A model generated the notes under the pieces. The model did no database searches. It saw nothing but the letters and a program-made list of their open reading frames with translations, and was not told the DNA's origin. Positions 26,446-35,245 of a stretch of DNA of 40,787 nt are shown one piece after another. The translations under genes and the position numbers were made by a program. Origin of the DNA: CALSMU01 sp963926405 (GTDB taxonomy: Bacteria > Bacteroidota > Bacteroidia > Flavobacteriales_D > Parvicellaceae); the NCBI GenBank assembly GCA_963926405.1, contig CAWUXI010000125.1, forward strand, positions 1 through 40,787, in the 5' to 3' direction. The stretch's first letter is position 1; every line of letters begins with the position of its first letter.

Positions 26446-27372
26446 CTATTGAGGAGTTGCAATAACTGTCATAATTCCAAGAGAAGATCTTTTCTGCATC
26501 CATTTTTTTGGCGCAAATAATATCATCCCAAACACAAATTTCCAAAATTCATGTTCCATGTTTTTATTCCACTTAATGCCTTTTTGTTCCATCCTACTCA
26601 TCCAGTGAAGCAAATAAGGATCCATCGTACCGTACGTATCCAGCTCAGAAACTTTCCATCCGCTTTTTTGAAGTAGCAGTATTACATTATTTGGAGAGAA
26701 TAAAGAAAGATGCCGAGGGGTATGCCAACCAGCCCAATTTTCACCGTATTTTTTTCTGCTAGATGAATCAAAATTTGGAATTTCAATTATCAGCTTAGTA
26801 GATGGTTTCGCAAGGGACTTTAGATAGCTGAGGTTTTCAAATGGGGTATAATCATGCTCTAAATAATGCCACATGGTAATTACGTCAGGCTGAATAGCTG
26901 GTAGGTCTTTAATTTCCGCTACGCGCAAGTCGAGACCATCAAAATGTACATATTCATCTTTCCATCCCTCATCGCTAAAGTCAATACCCAAAGTTTGGCA
27001 ATTTAACTCTTTCTTACAAGCTTTTAAGAAACTTGGCTTCCCGCAGCCGATGTCCAAAATAAACGAATCTGGTGATATGTTATGAGCATTCTTTATTCGC
27101 TTCACTCGCTTTAAATCTAATTTCTGCTGGCTGTTCTCCACCAATTTCTCAAATTTACCCCAAGCTTTCGCTCCTCTGTATGGCAGGTAATGAGAAGTAT
27201 AGTATTTTTTTAGTTCATCAAAAGGTACTCTAGGGTTTAAGAAAACCAGCTGACATTCTGTGCATTGGTCAAAATTGAACAACTCATTATTAGAATGCAT
27301 CTGCGCCTCTGTCTTTATAAAAGAGCCAATAGAGACAGAGTCGCAAATAGGACAATTACTAAGTTTATGCAT
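26446..27372 (-). CDS. Class I SAM-dependent methyltransferase with N-terminal zinc ribbon
   Basis: A 308-residue methyltransferase. The N-terminus has four cysteines (C7, C10, C37, C40; CPIC and CTEC) likely binding zinc. The Rossmann domain carries the SAM motif FILDIGCGKPSFL, the acidic GIDFS, and ITMWHYLEHD. The C-terminal part GENWAGWHTPRHLSLFSP is typical of the Methyltransf_23 group, whose members modify sugars, lipids or proteins. It is not of the family of CrtF (carotenoid 1-O-methyltransferase). Its place between the CrtA-like gene and crtD makes a carotenoid substrate worth testing, but nothing in the protein shows it. Confidence 0.82.
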   Translation of the reverse strand: MHKLSNCPICDSVSIGSFIKTEAQMHSNNELFNFDQCTECQLVFLNPRVPFDELKKYYTSHYLPYRGAKAWGKFEKLVENSQQKLDLKRVKRIKNAHNISPDSFILDIGCGKPSFLKACKKELNCQTLGIDFSDEGWKDEYVHFDGLDLRVAEIKDLPAIQPDVITMWHYLEHDYTPFENLSYLKSLAKPSTKLIIEIPNFDSSSRKKYGENWAGWHTPRHLSLFSPNNVILLLQKSGWKVSELDTYGTMDPYLLHWMSRMEQKGIKWNKNMEHEFWKFVFGMILFAPKKWMQKRSSLGIMTVIATPQ

Positions 27373-27600
27373 GATGCTAAGATAGCTATTCCTTGGAATT
27401 CCTTAAAAAATTAGGGCCCCATATGAATTAGGCTTTATCTAAAGAGTAGAAAATGATAGATGTAAAATATGTGCTCGCGGAATAGCTAACAATTATCATC
27501 ACTATTAAAGGATTAATATAATGCGGAAAATGTTTTTTCAAGACGCATATTAGAAATCTTTTCATCAAATTTACACAACCAAAAATTTTCATATAAGAAT

Positions 27601-29103
27601 ATGGCAATTGAACCACCTGAAAAGAAGAATTACAAAAAGAAGGCAATAGTTATAGGTGCTGGAATTGCAGGGTTATCTTCGGCTATTCGTCTTCAAAATT
27701 CAGGATTCCAAGTGACTGTTTTTGAAACAAATGACTATCCAGGAGGAAAACTAACAGCGTTTTCAGAACAGGGTTACCGCTTTGACATGGGCCCTTCTTT
27801 GTTTACAATGCCGCACTTTGTTGATGAATTATTTACTGTTTCAAATAAAAAAGCTGAAGACTATTTTTCATATAAGCGAAAAGATACTGTTTGTCATTAT
27901 TTTTACAAAGACGGCACAACTTTTCAGGCAGCCTCTAAAGAAAAGGAATTTGCATCAAAAGCAGCTAGCACTTTTGATGTAGAAGAAGAAGATGTGTTGA
28001 ATTACTTTAAAAAAAGTAAGAAGAAGTACGACTTAACTTCTTCATTGTTTCTAGAGAATTCATTACATAAATTAGCTACTTATCTTACAAAAGACACCTT
28101 AAAAGCTATTTTTAAAGTAAGAAGTTTAGATATAAACACAAGTTTACACGCTTACAATTCTAAGTCTTTCAATGACCCAAAACTAGTTCAGCTATTTGAT
28201 AGATTTGCTACATACAATGGCTCATCTCCATATCAAACACCTGGTATTATGTCTATGATTCCTCACCTAGAACAACATTACGGCACTTTTTTCCCAGAAG
28301 GGGGAATGCACTCTATTACAAAAAGCATCTATCAATTAGCCCTTGATTTAGGTATTGAATTTCATTTTAATTCAAAAGTTGAAAAAATAATTATTCAGAA
28401 GAAAAAAGCAGTTGGAATCTTTTGTAACAACAAAGATTATTTAGCCGATTATATCATTTCTAATAGTGATGTAGTTTCAACCTATAGAACTTTACTGAAA
28501 GATCAAAAGTCGCCGGAAAAAATCTTAAAGCAGCCCAGATCTAGTTCAGCATTAATTTTTTACTGGGGGATAAAAAAAGAATTTCCAACATTAGATTTAC
28601 ATAATATTTTCTTTTCTGATGATTACAAACAAGAATTTGAGCATATTTTTGAAAAAAACAATGTGTATAAAGATCCTACTGTTTATATTAATATTACCTC
28701 AAAAGAAAATAAAGCTGACGCACCTAAAGGCTGTGAAAATTGGTTTGTTATGGTAAACGTTCCTAGTAATACTGGACAGGACTGGGACGATATTATAGAA
28801 AAAACGAGAGTTGAAGTTCTTAGAAAGCTTTCCGTTTCTCTTTCCGTAAAGATTGAAGATTTAATAGAATTTGAAACAGTCCTAGATCCAAGATTAATAG
28901 AGGCTAAAACAATGTCCTATCAAGGAGCATTATATGGAGCTTCTAGTAATAATAAGTTTGCGGCATTTTTAAGACACCCCAATTTTAGTCAACAAATTTC
29001 AAATTTATATTTTTGTGGAGGAAGTGTTCATCCAGGTGGAGGTATTCCGCTTTGTTTACTTTCTGGGAAAATTGTTTCTGAATTAATTTTAAAAGACACG
29101 TGA
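27601..29103 (+). CDS. crtD: 1-hydroxycarotenoid 3,4-desaturase (CrtD-type)
   Basis: A 500-residue FAD-dependent carotenoid desaturase. The dinucleotide fold is at the N-terminus (IVIGAGIAGLSSAIRLQ, then E of VFETND), DMGPSLFTMP follows, and the C-terminal FAD motif is FCGGSVHPGGGIPLCLLSGK. Blocks FDRFATYNGSSPYQTP and TFFPEGGMHSI mark the CrtD branch rather than CrtI. It should introduce the 3,4 double bond next to a 1-hydroxylated end. It is first in a tight crtD-cruF-crtY unit (GTGA and TGATG overlaps), with a 228-bp upstream region shared with the divergent methyltransferase gene. Confidence 0.88.
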   Translation: MAIEPPEKKNYKKKAIVIGAGIAGLSSAIRLQNSGFQVTVFETNDYPGGKLTAFSEQGYRFDMGPSLFTMPHFVDELFTVSNKKAEDYFSYKRKDTVCHYFYKDGTTFQAASKEKEFASKAASTFDVEEEDVLNYFKKSKKKYDLTSSLFLENSLHKLATYLTKDTLKAIFKVRSLDINTSLHAYNSKSFNDPKLVQLFDRFATYNGSSPYQTPGIMSMIPHLEQHYGTFFPEGGMHSITKSIYQLALDLGIEFHFNSKVEKIIIQKKKAVGIFCNNKDYLADYIISNSDVVSTYRTLLKDQKSPEKILKQPRSSSALIFYWGIKKEFPTLDLHNIFFSDDYKQEFEHIFEKNNVYKDPTVYINITSKENKADAPKGCENWFVMVNVPSNTGQDWDDIIEKTRVEVLRKLSVSLSVKIEDLIEFETVLDPRLIEAKTMSYQGALYGASSNNKFAAFLRHPNFSQQISNLYFCGGSVHPGGGIPLCLLSGKIVSELILKDT

Positions 29104-29729
29104 TAGCAAAAAATAAACTATTCATATCAATTTTTATTATTTGGCTGTTTAATATTTCTGGCATTGTAGGTATATTATCTTCCTATTCTTCATGGTTTTT
29201 AGGGTTAACACCTTTAAATTTATTGATTTATGTTGTTCTTATCATTTGGAATTTGGAACATCTCTCTAAGAAATTTTTAATTGCTTTTTCTATACCTTTT
29301 TTTATCGGCCTCTTCACTGAATATTTAGGCGTTAATTATGGGTTGCTCTTTGGAACTTATTCATATGGAGATAATTTAGGCATTAAAGTTTGGGGAGTTC
29401 CATTGATGATTTGTGTAAATTGGGCATTGCTAACATTTATTACTGCTGACTTTAGTAGGGTGATTCATAGAAACATTGTTGTCCGTTCTTTACTAGGAGG
29501 TTTACTTATGATGATTTTAGATGTCATTATTGAGGTATCCGCACCGAGGTTTGACTTTTGGGAATTTGAAAATAATACCATTCCCTTAAAAAATTATATT
29601 GCTTGGTTTATTATAGGAAGTATAGCTCATTATTTATATAATCAAATATCCTTAAAAACAAATATGAAATTATCGATTCACATATTTGTTGCGCTAACAT
29701 TTTTCTTTTTTACTTTTTTATTCTTTTGA
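29100..29729 (+). CDS. cruF: CruF-like carotenoid 1',2'-hydratase
   Basis: A 209-residue membrane protein with about seven hydrophobic segments, matching the CruF/DUF422 family that adds water to the psi-end of gamma-carotene type carotenoids to give a 1'-hydroxyl. Conserved stretches are EYLGVNYGLLFGTYSYG, GVPLMICVNWALL, a membrane Asp and Glu in LDVIIEVSAPRFDFW, and IPLKNYIAWF. It starts with GTG inside the crtD stop (GTGA overlap) and its TGA overlaps the crtY ATG, so the three genes are translationally coupled. Confidence 0.86.
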   Translation: MIAKNKLFISIFIIWLFNISGIVGILSSYSSWFLGLTPLNLLIYVVLIIWNLEHLSKKFLIAFSIPFFIGLFTEYLGVNYGLLFGTYSYGDNLGIKVWGVPLMICVNWALLTFITADFSRVIHRNIVVRSLLGGLLMMILDVIIEVSAPRFDFWEFENNTIPLKNYIAWFIIGSIAHYLYNQISLKTNMKLSIHIFVALTFFFFTFLFF

Positions 29730-30874
29730 TGAAACAATATGACTATATCATATTAGGAGCTGGTGCTTCTGGGTTGCTGCTTGCATATCGGATGTCGCAA
29801 GACAGTTATTTTGATGATAAAGCAATTTTAATTATCGATCAGGTAAAAGATAAAGGGAACGACAGAACATGGTGCTACTGGGAAGAAGGAACAGGGGAAT
29901 GGGACGATTTATTAACTAAAACATGGCCTAAAGTGTTTTTTGGTAGTGAATCATTTTCGAAAACAATTACTATTACACCGTTTAGTTATAAAATGATTAG
30001 AAGCGAAAAATTCTATCATAAACTTTGGAAAAGTATTGATCTAAAATCCAATATTACCTTCATTGAGGACAGTGTTGAAACCTATGCAGAGTTGGATAAA
30101 GGAGTAACAGTTGTTGCAAATAAATCAACCTATTTTGGATTGAAGCTTTTAAATAGCATTCCAAATAAAACAGTGTACGAAACGCAACAAAAATATCCTG
30201 TTCTTCAACAACATTTTATGGGTTGGTTTGTAAAAACAAAAACAGATTGCTTTGATGATTCTGTTGCTAGTTTTATGGATTTCAATATCCCTCAGAGCGG
30301 CAATACCCGCTTTATGTATGTATTGCCAATCGATAAAAAAACGGCGCTAGTTGAATATACTTTATTTTCAAAAGAATTATTAAAACATTCCGAATACGAA
30401 GACGCAATTAAAGATTATTTAACAGAAAAAAAGATTACCGATTTTGAGATTTTAGAAAAAGAAAATGGTGCAATACCTATGACCTCATTTAAATTTGAAG
30501 AATTGAACTCAAAAAGCATTTTAAATATTGGCACTGCGGGTGGTTGGACTAAAGCAAGTACAGGCTATACATTTAATAATACTTCGAAGAAAACGAAAGA
30601 TTTAGTTGTGTTTTTAAAAACTGAAAATGATTTAACTCAATTTTCAAAAAGAACGAAGTTCTGGTTTTACGACTTACTTTTTTTAGATGTGTTGGCTAGT
30701 AATAATGCAAAAGGGTCAACCGTTTTTGCCTCCATGTTTAAAAAAGTGAACGCTAAAACGATATTTAAATTTCTCGATGAAGAATCTACTTTGTCCGAGG
30801 ATTTTAAGATAATAACATCTGTATCTCCCAAACTATTTATGCAGGCAATAGTTAAAAGAATCTTTAAAGCTTAA
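29729..30874 (+). CDS. crtY: Lycopene beta-cyclase (CrtY-type)
   Basis: A 381-residue flavoprotein cyclase that forms beta-rings on lycopene. It shows the N-terminal nucleotide-binding LGAGASGLLLAYRM, NDRTWCYWE, the FMDF segment, RFMYVLPID, VEYTLFS, and near the end GAIPM and IGTAGGWTKASTGYTF, all hallmarks of the proteobacterial/Bacteroidota CrtY family. The ATG at 29729 overlaps the cruF stop; an upstream TTG is disregarded. The gene ends 5 bp from the stop of the convergent crtZ, with no terminator between. Confidence 0.92.
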   Translation: MKQYDYIILGAGASGLLLAYRMSQDSYFDDKAILIIDQVKDKGNDRTWCYWEEGTGEWDDLLTKTWPKVFFGSESFSKTITITPFSYKMIRSEKFYHKLWKSIDLKSNITFIEDSVETYAELDKGVTVVANKSTYFGLKLLNSIPNKTVYETQQKYPVLQQHFMGWFVKTKTDCFDDSVASFMDFNIPQSGNTRFMYVLPIDKKTALVEYTLFSKELLKHSEYEDAIKDYLTEKKITDFEILEKENGAIPMTSFKFEELNSKSILNIGTAGGWTKASTGYTFNNTSKKTKDLVVFLKTENDLTQFSKRTKFWFYDLLFLDVLASNNAKGSTVFASMFKKVNAKTIFKFLDEESTLSEDFKIITSVSPKLFMQAIVKRIFKA

Positions 30875-30879
30875 AAGTT

Positions 30880-31341
30880 TTACTGTTTTATTGCTTTATT
30901 ACTCCTGTGTTTTATGAATAAGAGCATTCCAAATGATTCACCTCCATTCTTCTTTATGCTCTTATGGTGAATTTTATGAGCGCGCCGTAAAAGAAGCAAA
31001 TATGGGTTAGTTGTATTGCGTAAAACCTTAATGCGTTGATGAATAAATAAATCATGAACAAAAAAGTATGTAGCTCCATATAAAGTGATGCCGATTCCAT
31101 TCCAAAAATAGGGAGTAGATAGGTCACTGGATCCATACAAGATATTTAAAATTCCAGGGATTGCAAAAATCACAAAGAAGTAATCGTTTTTTTCAAATTT
31201 TGATTCGTTCGAATGATCATGATGATCTTTGTGTAAACTCCATAAAAAACCATGCATAATATACTTATGAGTTAAATAGGCAACTAGCTCCATAGAAAGG
31301 AAAGCCACCAAGACAATTACTATACTGACTAAGTAATGCAC
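30880..31341 (-). CDS. crtZ: Beta-carotene 3-hydroxylase
   Basis: A 153-residue membrane di-iron hydroxylase acting at C3 of beta-rings. The histidine clusters are complete: HKYIMHG, LHKDHHDH, FVHDLFIHQR and RRAHKIHHK, with about four hydrophobic segments between. Size is normal for CrtZ. It is the last gene of the minus-strand merR-crtI-crtB-unknown-crtZ run and starts 3 bp after the preceding stop. Confidence 0.95.
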   Translation of the reverse strand: MHYLVSIVIVLVAFLSMELVAYLTHKYIMHGFLWSLHKDHHDHSNESKFEKNDYFFVIFAIPGILNILYGSSDLSTPYFWNGIGITLYGATYFFVHDLFIHQRIKVLRNTTNPYLLLLRRAHKIHHKSIKKNGGESFGMLLFIKHRSNKAIKQ

Positions 31342-31344
31342 CTG

Positions 31345-31851
31345 TTATTTATTTAGTGTTTTTAGTTCTGCTTCCGTTAGTTTGACCTTCTCTTCAAACA
31401 TGTAATTTGAAATCCGTAACTTTAAATCATTGTCAGAAATAGCTGCAAACGATTTAAATATATCCGTTTTATCACTTTCCAAATTCTTGTTGTAACCCAG
31501 AAAGCTAGGGGTGCTATTCTGTATACAAAACCTCATAAATTTCAACTCTATGTTATTCGGGTCTTTTGATATGGATGACTCCAAGAATTTTTTTCCTTTA
31601 TTAAAGTACTCCCATTTATCGTTTGGCAGCCAAGCATATTTTGCCTTAAGCATAAAAGACATTCCAATGTACCCAAGTATAGTATTATTTGGATTACTAA
31701 AGTTAATTAAAATATTTTCAAACTCTTTAAGATTTTCTTCACTTTCAACTGCAAGATAATAAGATTTACGAACTTTAATTAAATCATCCCCTTTAGCGAA
31801 AACAGGAGGGTTTACTGAAATGAAAAGAAGTAAGAAGAGCAATAGTTTCAT
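31345..31851 (-). CDS. Secreted hypothetical protein inside the crt operon
   Basis: A 168-residue protein with a signal peptide (MKLLLFLLLFISVNPPVFA, cleavage near residue 19) and a helical mature part that looks like two or three degenerate TPR-type helix pairs (YFNKGKKFLESSISKDPNNIELKFMRF). I do not recognise a named family. Its start overlaps the crtB stop by 4 bp and its stop is 3 bp from crtZ, so it is locked into the carotenoid operon, and an accessory role in carotenoid handling in the envelope is a fair guess. Confidence 0.75.
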   Translation of the reverse strand: MKLLLFLLLFISVNPPVFAKGDDLIKVRKSYYLAVESEENLKEFENILINFSNPNNTILGYIGMSFMLKAKYAWLPNDKWEYFNKGKKFLESSISKDPNNIELKFMRFCIQNSTPSFLGYNKNLESDKTDIFKSFAAISDNDLKLRISNYMFEEKVKLTEAELKTLNK

Positions 31852-32684
31852 AGTAAGTTGGTTTGGTGTTTGGCAAAAGATTGCACCATTAGAATAAATT
31901 TTTGTGCGTTCGGAATTCGGATTCTTTCGGTTATAATTTTTTCTGAAGAGACGTTCTTAATTTTCCGAAAAAGCCTTAGGTAGTAATAGTAAGCCAAGTA
32001 AACGCCGCCTCTTGATGATGGAGGGAGTAGTTTAATCCCAACTAAAGCTTCTTTAAAATCCTTTTCAATATCCATTTCAATTTTTATCTTATCAGCATCG
32101 CTAAAGTTGCTGAAGTCCACCCCTGGGAAGTAAGTTCTTCCTAGATCAATAAAATCTGCTTGGGCATCTCGTAAAAAGTTTACTTTTTGGAATGCCGATC
32201 CTAACTTTTTAGCTGAGGGTGCAAGCTTGTTATATTCTTCAATATTTCCTTCAGTGAAAACATGCAGGCACATCAAGCCAACTACCTCAGCAGAACCTAG
32301 AATATACTTTTCATAATATTTTTGACTTGAAGTAATGGGGTCCAAGTCCATTTTCATGCTCTCTAAAAATGTTTCAATTAGGTCCCATTCTATATTATAC
32401 TTGTTTACTGTTTCCTGAAAAGAATTTAAGATCGGGTTTAGGCTTATTTTCTGTTCTATGGCCTCAGCTGTATCTTGTCTAAATTTCTTCAAGAGATATT
32501 CTTTATCATAACCCTGGAAGCTATCTACAATTTCGTCTGCGAAACGCACAAATCCGTAAATATTATAAATGGGTGTTCTAATCGATTTGTCTAGGAATTT
32601 AATCCCTAGAGAAAAACTTGTGCTGTACGTATTTGTGACAAGTTTACTAGACTTTACTGATATTTCATCAAATAACTGTTTCAT
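31848..32684 (-). CDS. crtB: Phytoene synthase
   Basis: A 278-residue trans-isoprenyl synthase that condenses two geranylgeranyl diphosphates into phytoene, the first step of the pathway. The two Mg-binding aspartate motifs are DEIVD (residues 50-54) and DAQAD (173-177, in VNFLRDAQADFIDLG), followed by GRTYFP. Length is normal. It overlaps the end of crtI by 17 bp and the following gene by 4 bp. Confidence 0.95.
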   Translation of the reverse strand: MKQLFDEISVKSSKLVTNTYSTSFSLGIKFLDKSIRTPIYNIYGFVRFADEIVDSFQGYDKEYLLKKFRQDTAEAIEQKISLNPILNSFQETVNKYNIEWDLIETFLESMKMDLDPITSSQKYYEKYILGSAEVVGLMCLHVFTEGNIEEYNKLAPSAKKLGSAFQKVNFLRDAQADFIDLGRTYFPGVDFSNFSDADKIKIEMDIEKDFKEALVGIKLLPPSSRGGVYLAYYYYLRLFRKIKNVSSEKIITERIRIPNAQKFILMVQSFAKHQTNLL

Positions 32685-34161
32685 AGTCTTTAATATCTTT
32701 AATTAGTTGGTTGGCTACTAACTGCCCTGAGATAATAGAAGGAGGAACCCCTGGGCCGGGCACTGTTAATTGCCCCGTATAATACAAGTTTTCCACTTTT
32801 TTATGTTTTATTTTTGGTTTTAGGAAAGCGGTTTGTTTTAATGTATTAGCAAGTCCATAGGCATTCCCTTTGTAGGCATTATAATCTGATTTAAAATCGG
32901 CAACGCAATAACTCCTTTTGTAGATTATAGCAGGTGAAATATCCTCACCAATATATTTTTGTAACCGATTAAGAATTATATCAAAATATTTCTCTCTTAT
33001 TTCTTCTGTATCGGATAAGTCTGTGGCAATTGGCATGAGGATGAATAAATTTTCCATCCCTTCTGGAGCAATTGTTTTGTCCGTTTTTGAAGGGCAACAA
33101 ACATAAAACAATGGTTTGGTGGGCCATTTTGGATCTTCATAAATCTCTGTTGCATGTTGCTGAATGTCTTCATCAAAAAACAAATTGTGATGCTCTAAGT
33201 TTTCAATTTTTTTATTTATCCCCAAATAAAAAATCAAACTGGAGGGAGCGAAAACTCTAGAGTCCCAGTACTTTTCACTGTAAGTTCTATGGCTTAAAGG
33301 AAGCAGTGCTTGCTCGGTATGGTGATAATCCGCAGAAGAAAGAACCTTATCTACAAAAAATGACCCTTTTGCCGTTTCGATATAATCTATTTTTTTGCCA
33401 ATTAAATGAAGCTTTGTTACAGCCGCATCTGAATGAAAAGTGACTCCTTTTTCGATTGCTAAGTCATAAAAGGCATCAATTATTTTTGAGAAGCCTCCAA
33501 TAGGGTAAAAGGTTCCTTGTTTCAGGCCGGAATAATTCATTAAACTATACAAGGCTGGGGTGTTTTTGGGTAATGCTCCTAAAAACAAAATTGGGAACTC
33601 CATTATAGAGAGTAATTTAGGATGCTTAAAAAATTTGTTTACGTGGGTTTTAAACGAGGAAAATAAATCTAATTTAAATGTAGCTTTTATAACATCTACC
33701 CTAATAAACTCTTTAATTGAAAGGCTTGGGTTGAAAACCAAATCTTTCATGCTTATTGTATACTTTGTTTCAGCCTCCTTTATAAACTGAACCAGCTTCT
33801 CGCCTGCTCCTGTCTCTATTCGTTCAAAGAGCAAAACGAGTTCCTCAAATTTTTCAGGTATTTGAATCGTTTCGTTATTGTAAATAATTTGAAACCCTGG
33901 ATCTAGTTTTACCAGGTCGACATAGTCGTGTAAATTCTTGTCATATCTTTTAAAGAAATTTTCAAAAACGTCTGGCATCCAATACCAGCTGGGCCCCATG
34001 TCAAAAGTAAAACCCTCAGCGCTAAATTTTCGTGCTCTTCCTCCAATTTCCTTGTTTTTTTCAAATACATGCACCTCCATTCCTTTGTCCGCTAACTCAA
34101 TAGCAGAACACAAGCCTGAAACACCAGATCCTATTACACATATTTTTTTCTTGTTTAACAT
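32668..34161 (-). CDS. crtI: Phytoene desaturase
   Basis: A 497-residue FAD-dependent desaturase converting phytoene to lycopene. It has the N-terminal CVIGSGVSGLCSAIEL with the following VFEKNKEIGGRA, the Bacteroidota-typical DMGPSWYWMPDVFE, and the C-terminal LYYTGQLTVPGPGVPPSIISG. It is 45 bp downstream of the MerR regulator gene. An inverted repeat overlaps its start codon and an exact TAnnTTTG element (TAACTTTG, 34170-34177, minus) lies inside that repeat, so direct repression is structurally plausible. Confidence 0.95.
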   Translation of the reverse strand: MLNKKKICVIGSGVSGLCSAIELADKGMEVHVFEKNKEIGGRARKFSAEGFTFDMGPSWYWMPDVFENFFKRYDKNLHDYVDLVKLDPGFQIIYNNETIQIPEKFEELVLLFERIETGAGEKLVQFIKEAETKYTISMKDLVFNPSLSIKEFIRVDVIKATFKLDLFSSFKTHVNKFFKHPKLLSIMEFPILFLGALPKNTPALYSLMNYSGLKQGTFYPIGGFSKIIDAFYDLAIEKGVTFHSDAAVTKLHLIGKKIDYIETAKGSFFVDKVLSSADYHHTEQALLPLSHRTYSEKYWDSRVFAPSSLIFYLGINKKIENLEHHNLFFDEDIQQHATEIYEDPKWPTKPLFYVCCPSKTDKTIAPEGMENLFILMPIATDLSDTEEIREKYFDIILNRLQKYIGEDISPAIIYKRSYCVADFKSDYNAYKGNAYGLANTLKQTAFLKPKIKHKKVENLYYTGQLTVPGPGVPPSIISGQLVANQLIKDIKDYETVI

Positions 34162-34182
34162 AACTTAAACAAAGTTAAACAA
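34151..34182. promoter_or_regulatory. Inverted repeat at crtI start, candidate operator (site 1)
   Basis: TTGTTTAAC (34151-34159) and GTTAAACAA (34174-34182) form perfect 9-bp arms separated by 14 bp. A further copy CTTAAACAA (34164-34172) sits 10 bp from the right arm in direct orientation, giving three half-sites. On the minus strand the repeat covers TAACTTTG, a -7-like element, and the crtI start codon. The same arms and 14-bp spacing recur at 36518-36549. Binding by the adjacent MerR protein is inferred. Confidence 0.55.
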
Positions 34183-34206
34183 AAAACAATACGATAAATT
34201 TTTTTG

Positions 34207-35088
34207 TTAAAGTTTTTTAATCAAAGACTTAACAGAGTGAATTGTTTCGAAATCGATATTCGCCTCTAATTTTAGTAATCTTTTTGGATTTATCCCTATG
34301 TGCACTGTTGACTCCGGGTATTTGACGTTCATGTTTTTAACAAGGTTCTGAATGCTATTCCCATTAAACTCTTTAACTAGGAAAAATAATAATTTAGCTT
34401 TAGGAAACAATTCTAGAACAGAGAAAAGGCTGTCTTTTGGAACTCTCGCACCTAAATAAATAACTGTCCTTCCTTTCTTTCGGAGAATGTAAGAAGACAG
34501 GAGAAGGCCAATATCATGTACCTCTTCTTCAGGCAAAAACAATACCCAAGGCTGTTCAGATTGAGCTACTGGAGCAATATTGTCAATTGCACTTTGGATT
34601 TTTTGTTTAATTAAGTTACTGAGGAAATGTTCTTGGGCTGGCATTAAATCAGATTTTGTCCATAATATTCCCACCTTTTCTAATAAAGGGTATATAATAT
34701 TAATGTAAGTATCAATAAGACCATATCTTGAAATAGCTAAGGAAAATGCTTTTTCAAAAGAATGCTCATCGTAATTTATAGCAGATGTAATAAATTGATT
34801 GATTAATACTTCCGAAATTGAGTCTGAATATTTAATGTCTGTGATTAAATTATCCAATTGCTGGTTAATTTCATTATCAGACATTTCAGAAATTTTCGAA
34901 ATCTTAAATCCACGACTAATCAGCGATGTCACATTGAGTAACCTTTTTAACTCATTATCTCCGTAATACCTAATGTTAGTGTCAGTTCTCAATGGAGTAA
35001 ACAAAGCATATCTTTTTTCCCATATTCGAATAGTATGCGCTTTAATTCCTGATAATTTTTCTAATGCTTTTATTGAATATGTTGACAT
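34207..35088 (-). CDS. CarH/LitR-type MerR regulator with B12-binding domain
   Basis: A 293-residue regulator. Residues 1-70 are a MerR winged helix (YSIKALEKLSGIKAHTIRIW, NIRYYGDNELKRL). Residues 85-175 are the four-helix cap with Trp143 and Glu153-His154 (W-x9-EH), and residues 178-293 the cobalamin-binding Rossmann domain with E189-V-H191-D-I-G194 and YLGARVP. These positions match those of CarH that shield and ligate adenosylcobalamin and make it a light-released repressor. The later SxL and GG motifs of the B12 domain look altered (FFLVKE, HIGIN), so cofactor binding needs proof. It precedes crtI by 45 bp and lies 157 bp from the SDR gene. A light-sensing repressor of the crt genes is the likely role. 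Confidence 0.87.
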   Translation of the reverse strand: MSTYSIKALEKLSGIKAHTIRIWEKRYALFTPLRTDTNIRYYGDNELKRLLNVTSLISRGFKISKISEMSDNEINQQLDNLITDIKYSDSISEVLINQFITSAINYDEHSFEKAFSLAISRYGLIDTYINIIYPLLEKVGILWTKSDLMPAQEHFLSNLIKQKIQSAIDNIAPVAQSEQPWVLFLPEEEVHDIGLLLSSYILRKKGRTVIYLGARVPKDSLFSVLELFPKAKLLFFLVKEFNGNSIQNLVKNMNVKYPESTVHIGINPKRLLKLEANIDFETIHSVKSLIKKL

Positions 35089-35245
35089 TGTTTTCCGTAT
35101 AACTAAAAGTAAAAATAGTTAACTAAAGGTAATGCGCAAGATATAATGGCTTTAATTTAATCTCAAGTGTTCAACTTTGTATGCAAAACTAGTAACGGAA
35201 ATGTCTCTGAGTCCCAATACTTTGACATAAGCTAGAACAGATTAT

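Noticed and set aside
26446..27372. Calling the methyltransferase CrtF
   Set aside because: It is a class I enzyme with a zinc ribbon and lacks CrtF family features; only its position suggests carotenoids.
27373..27600. Search for TTGTTTAAC-type sites or a TAnnTTTG promoter before crtD
   Set aside because: None was found, so control of the crtD-cruF-crtY unit by the same regulator is not supported by sequence.
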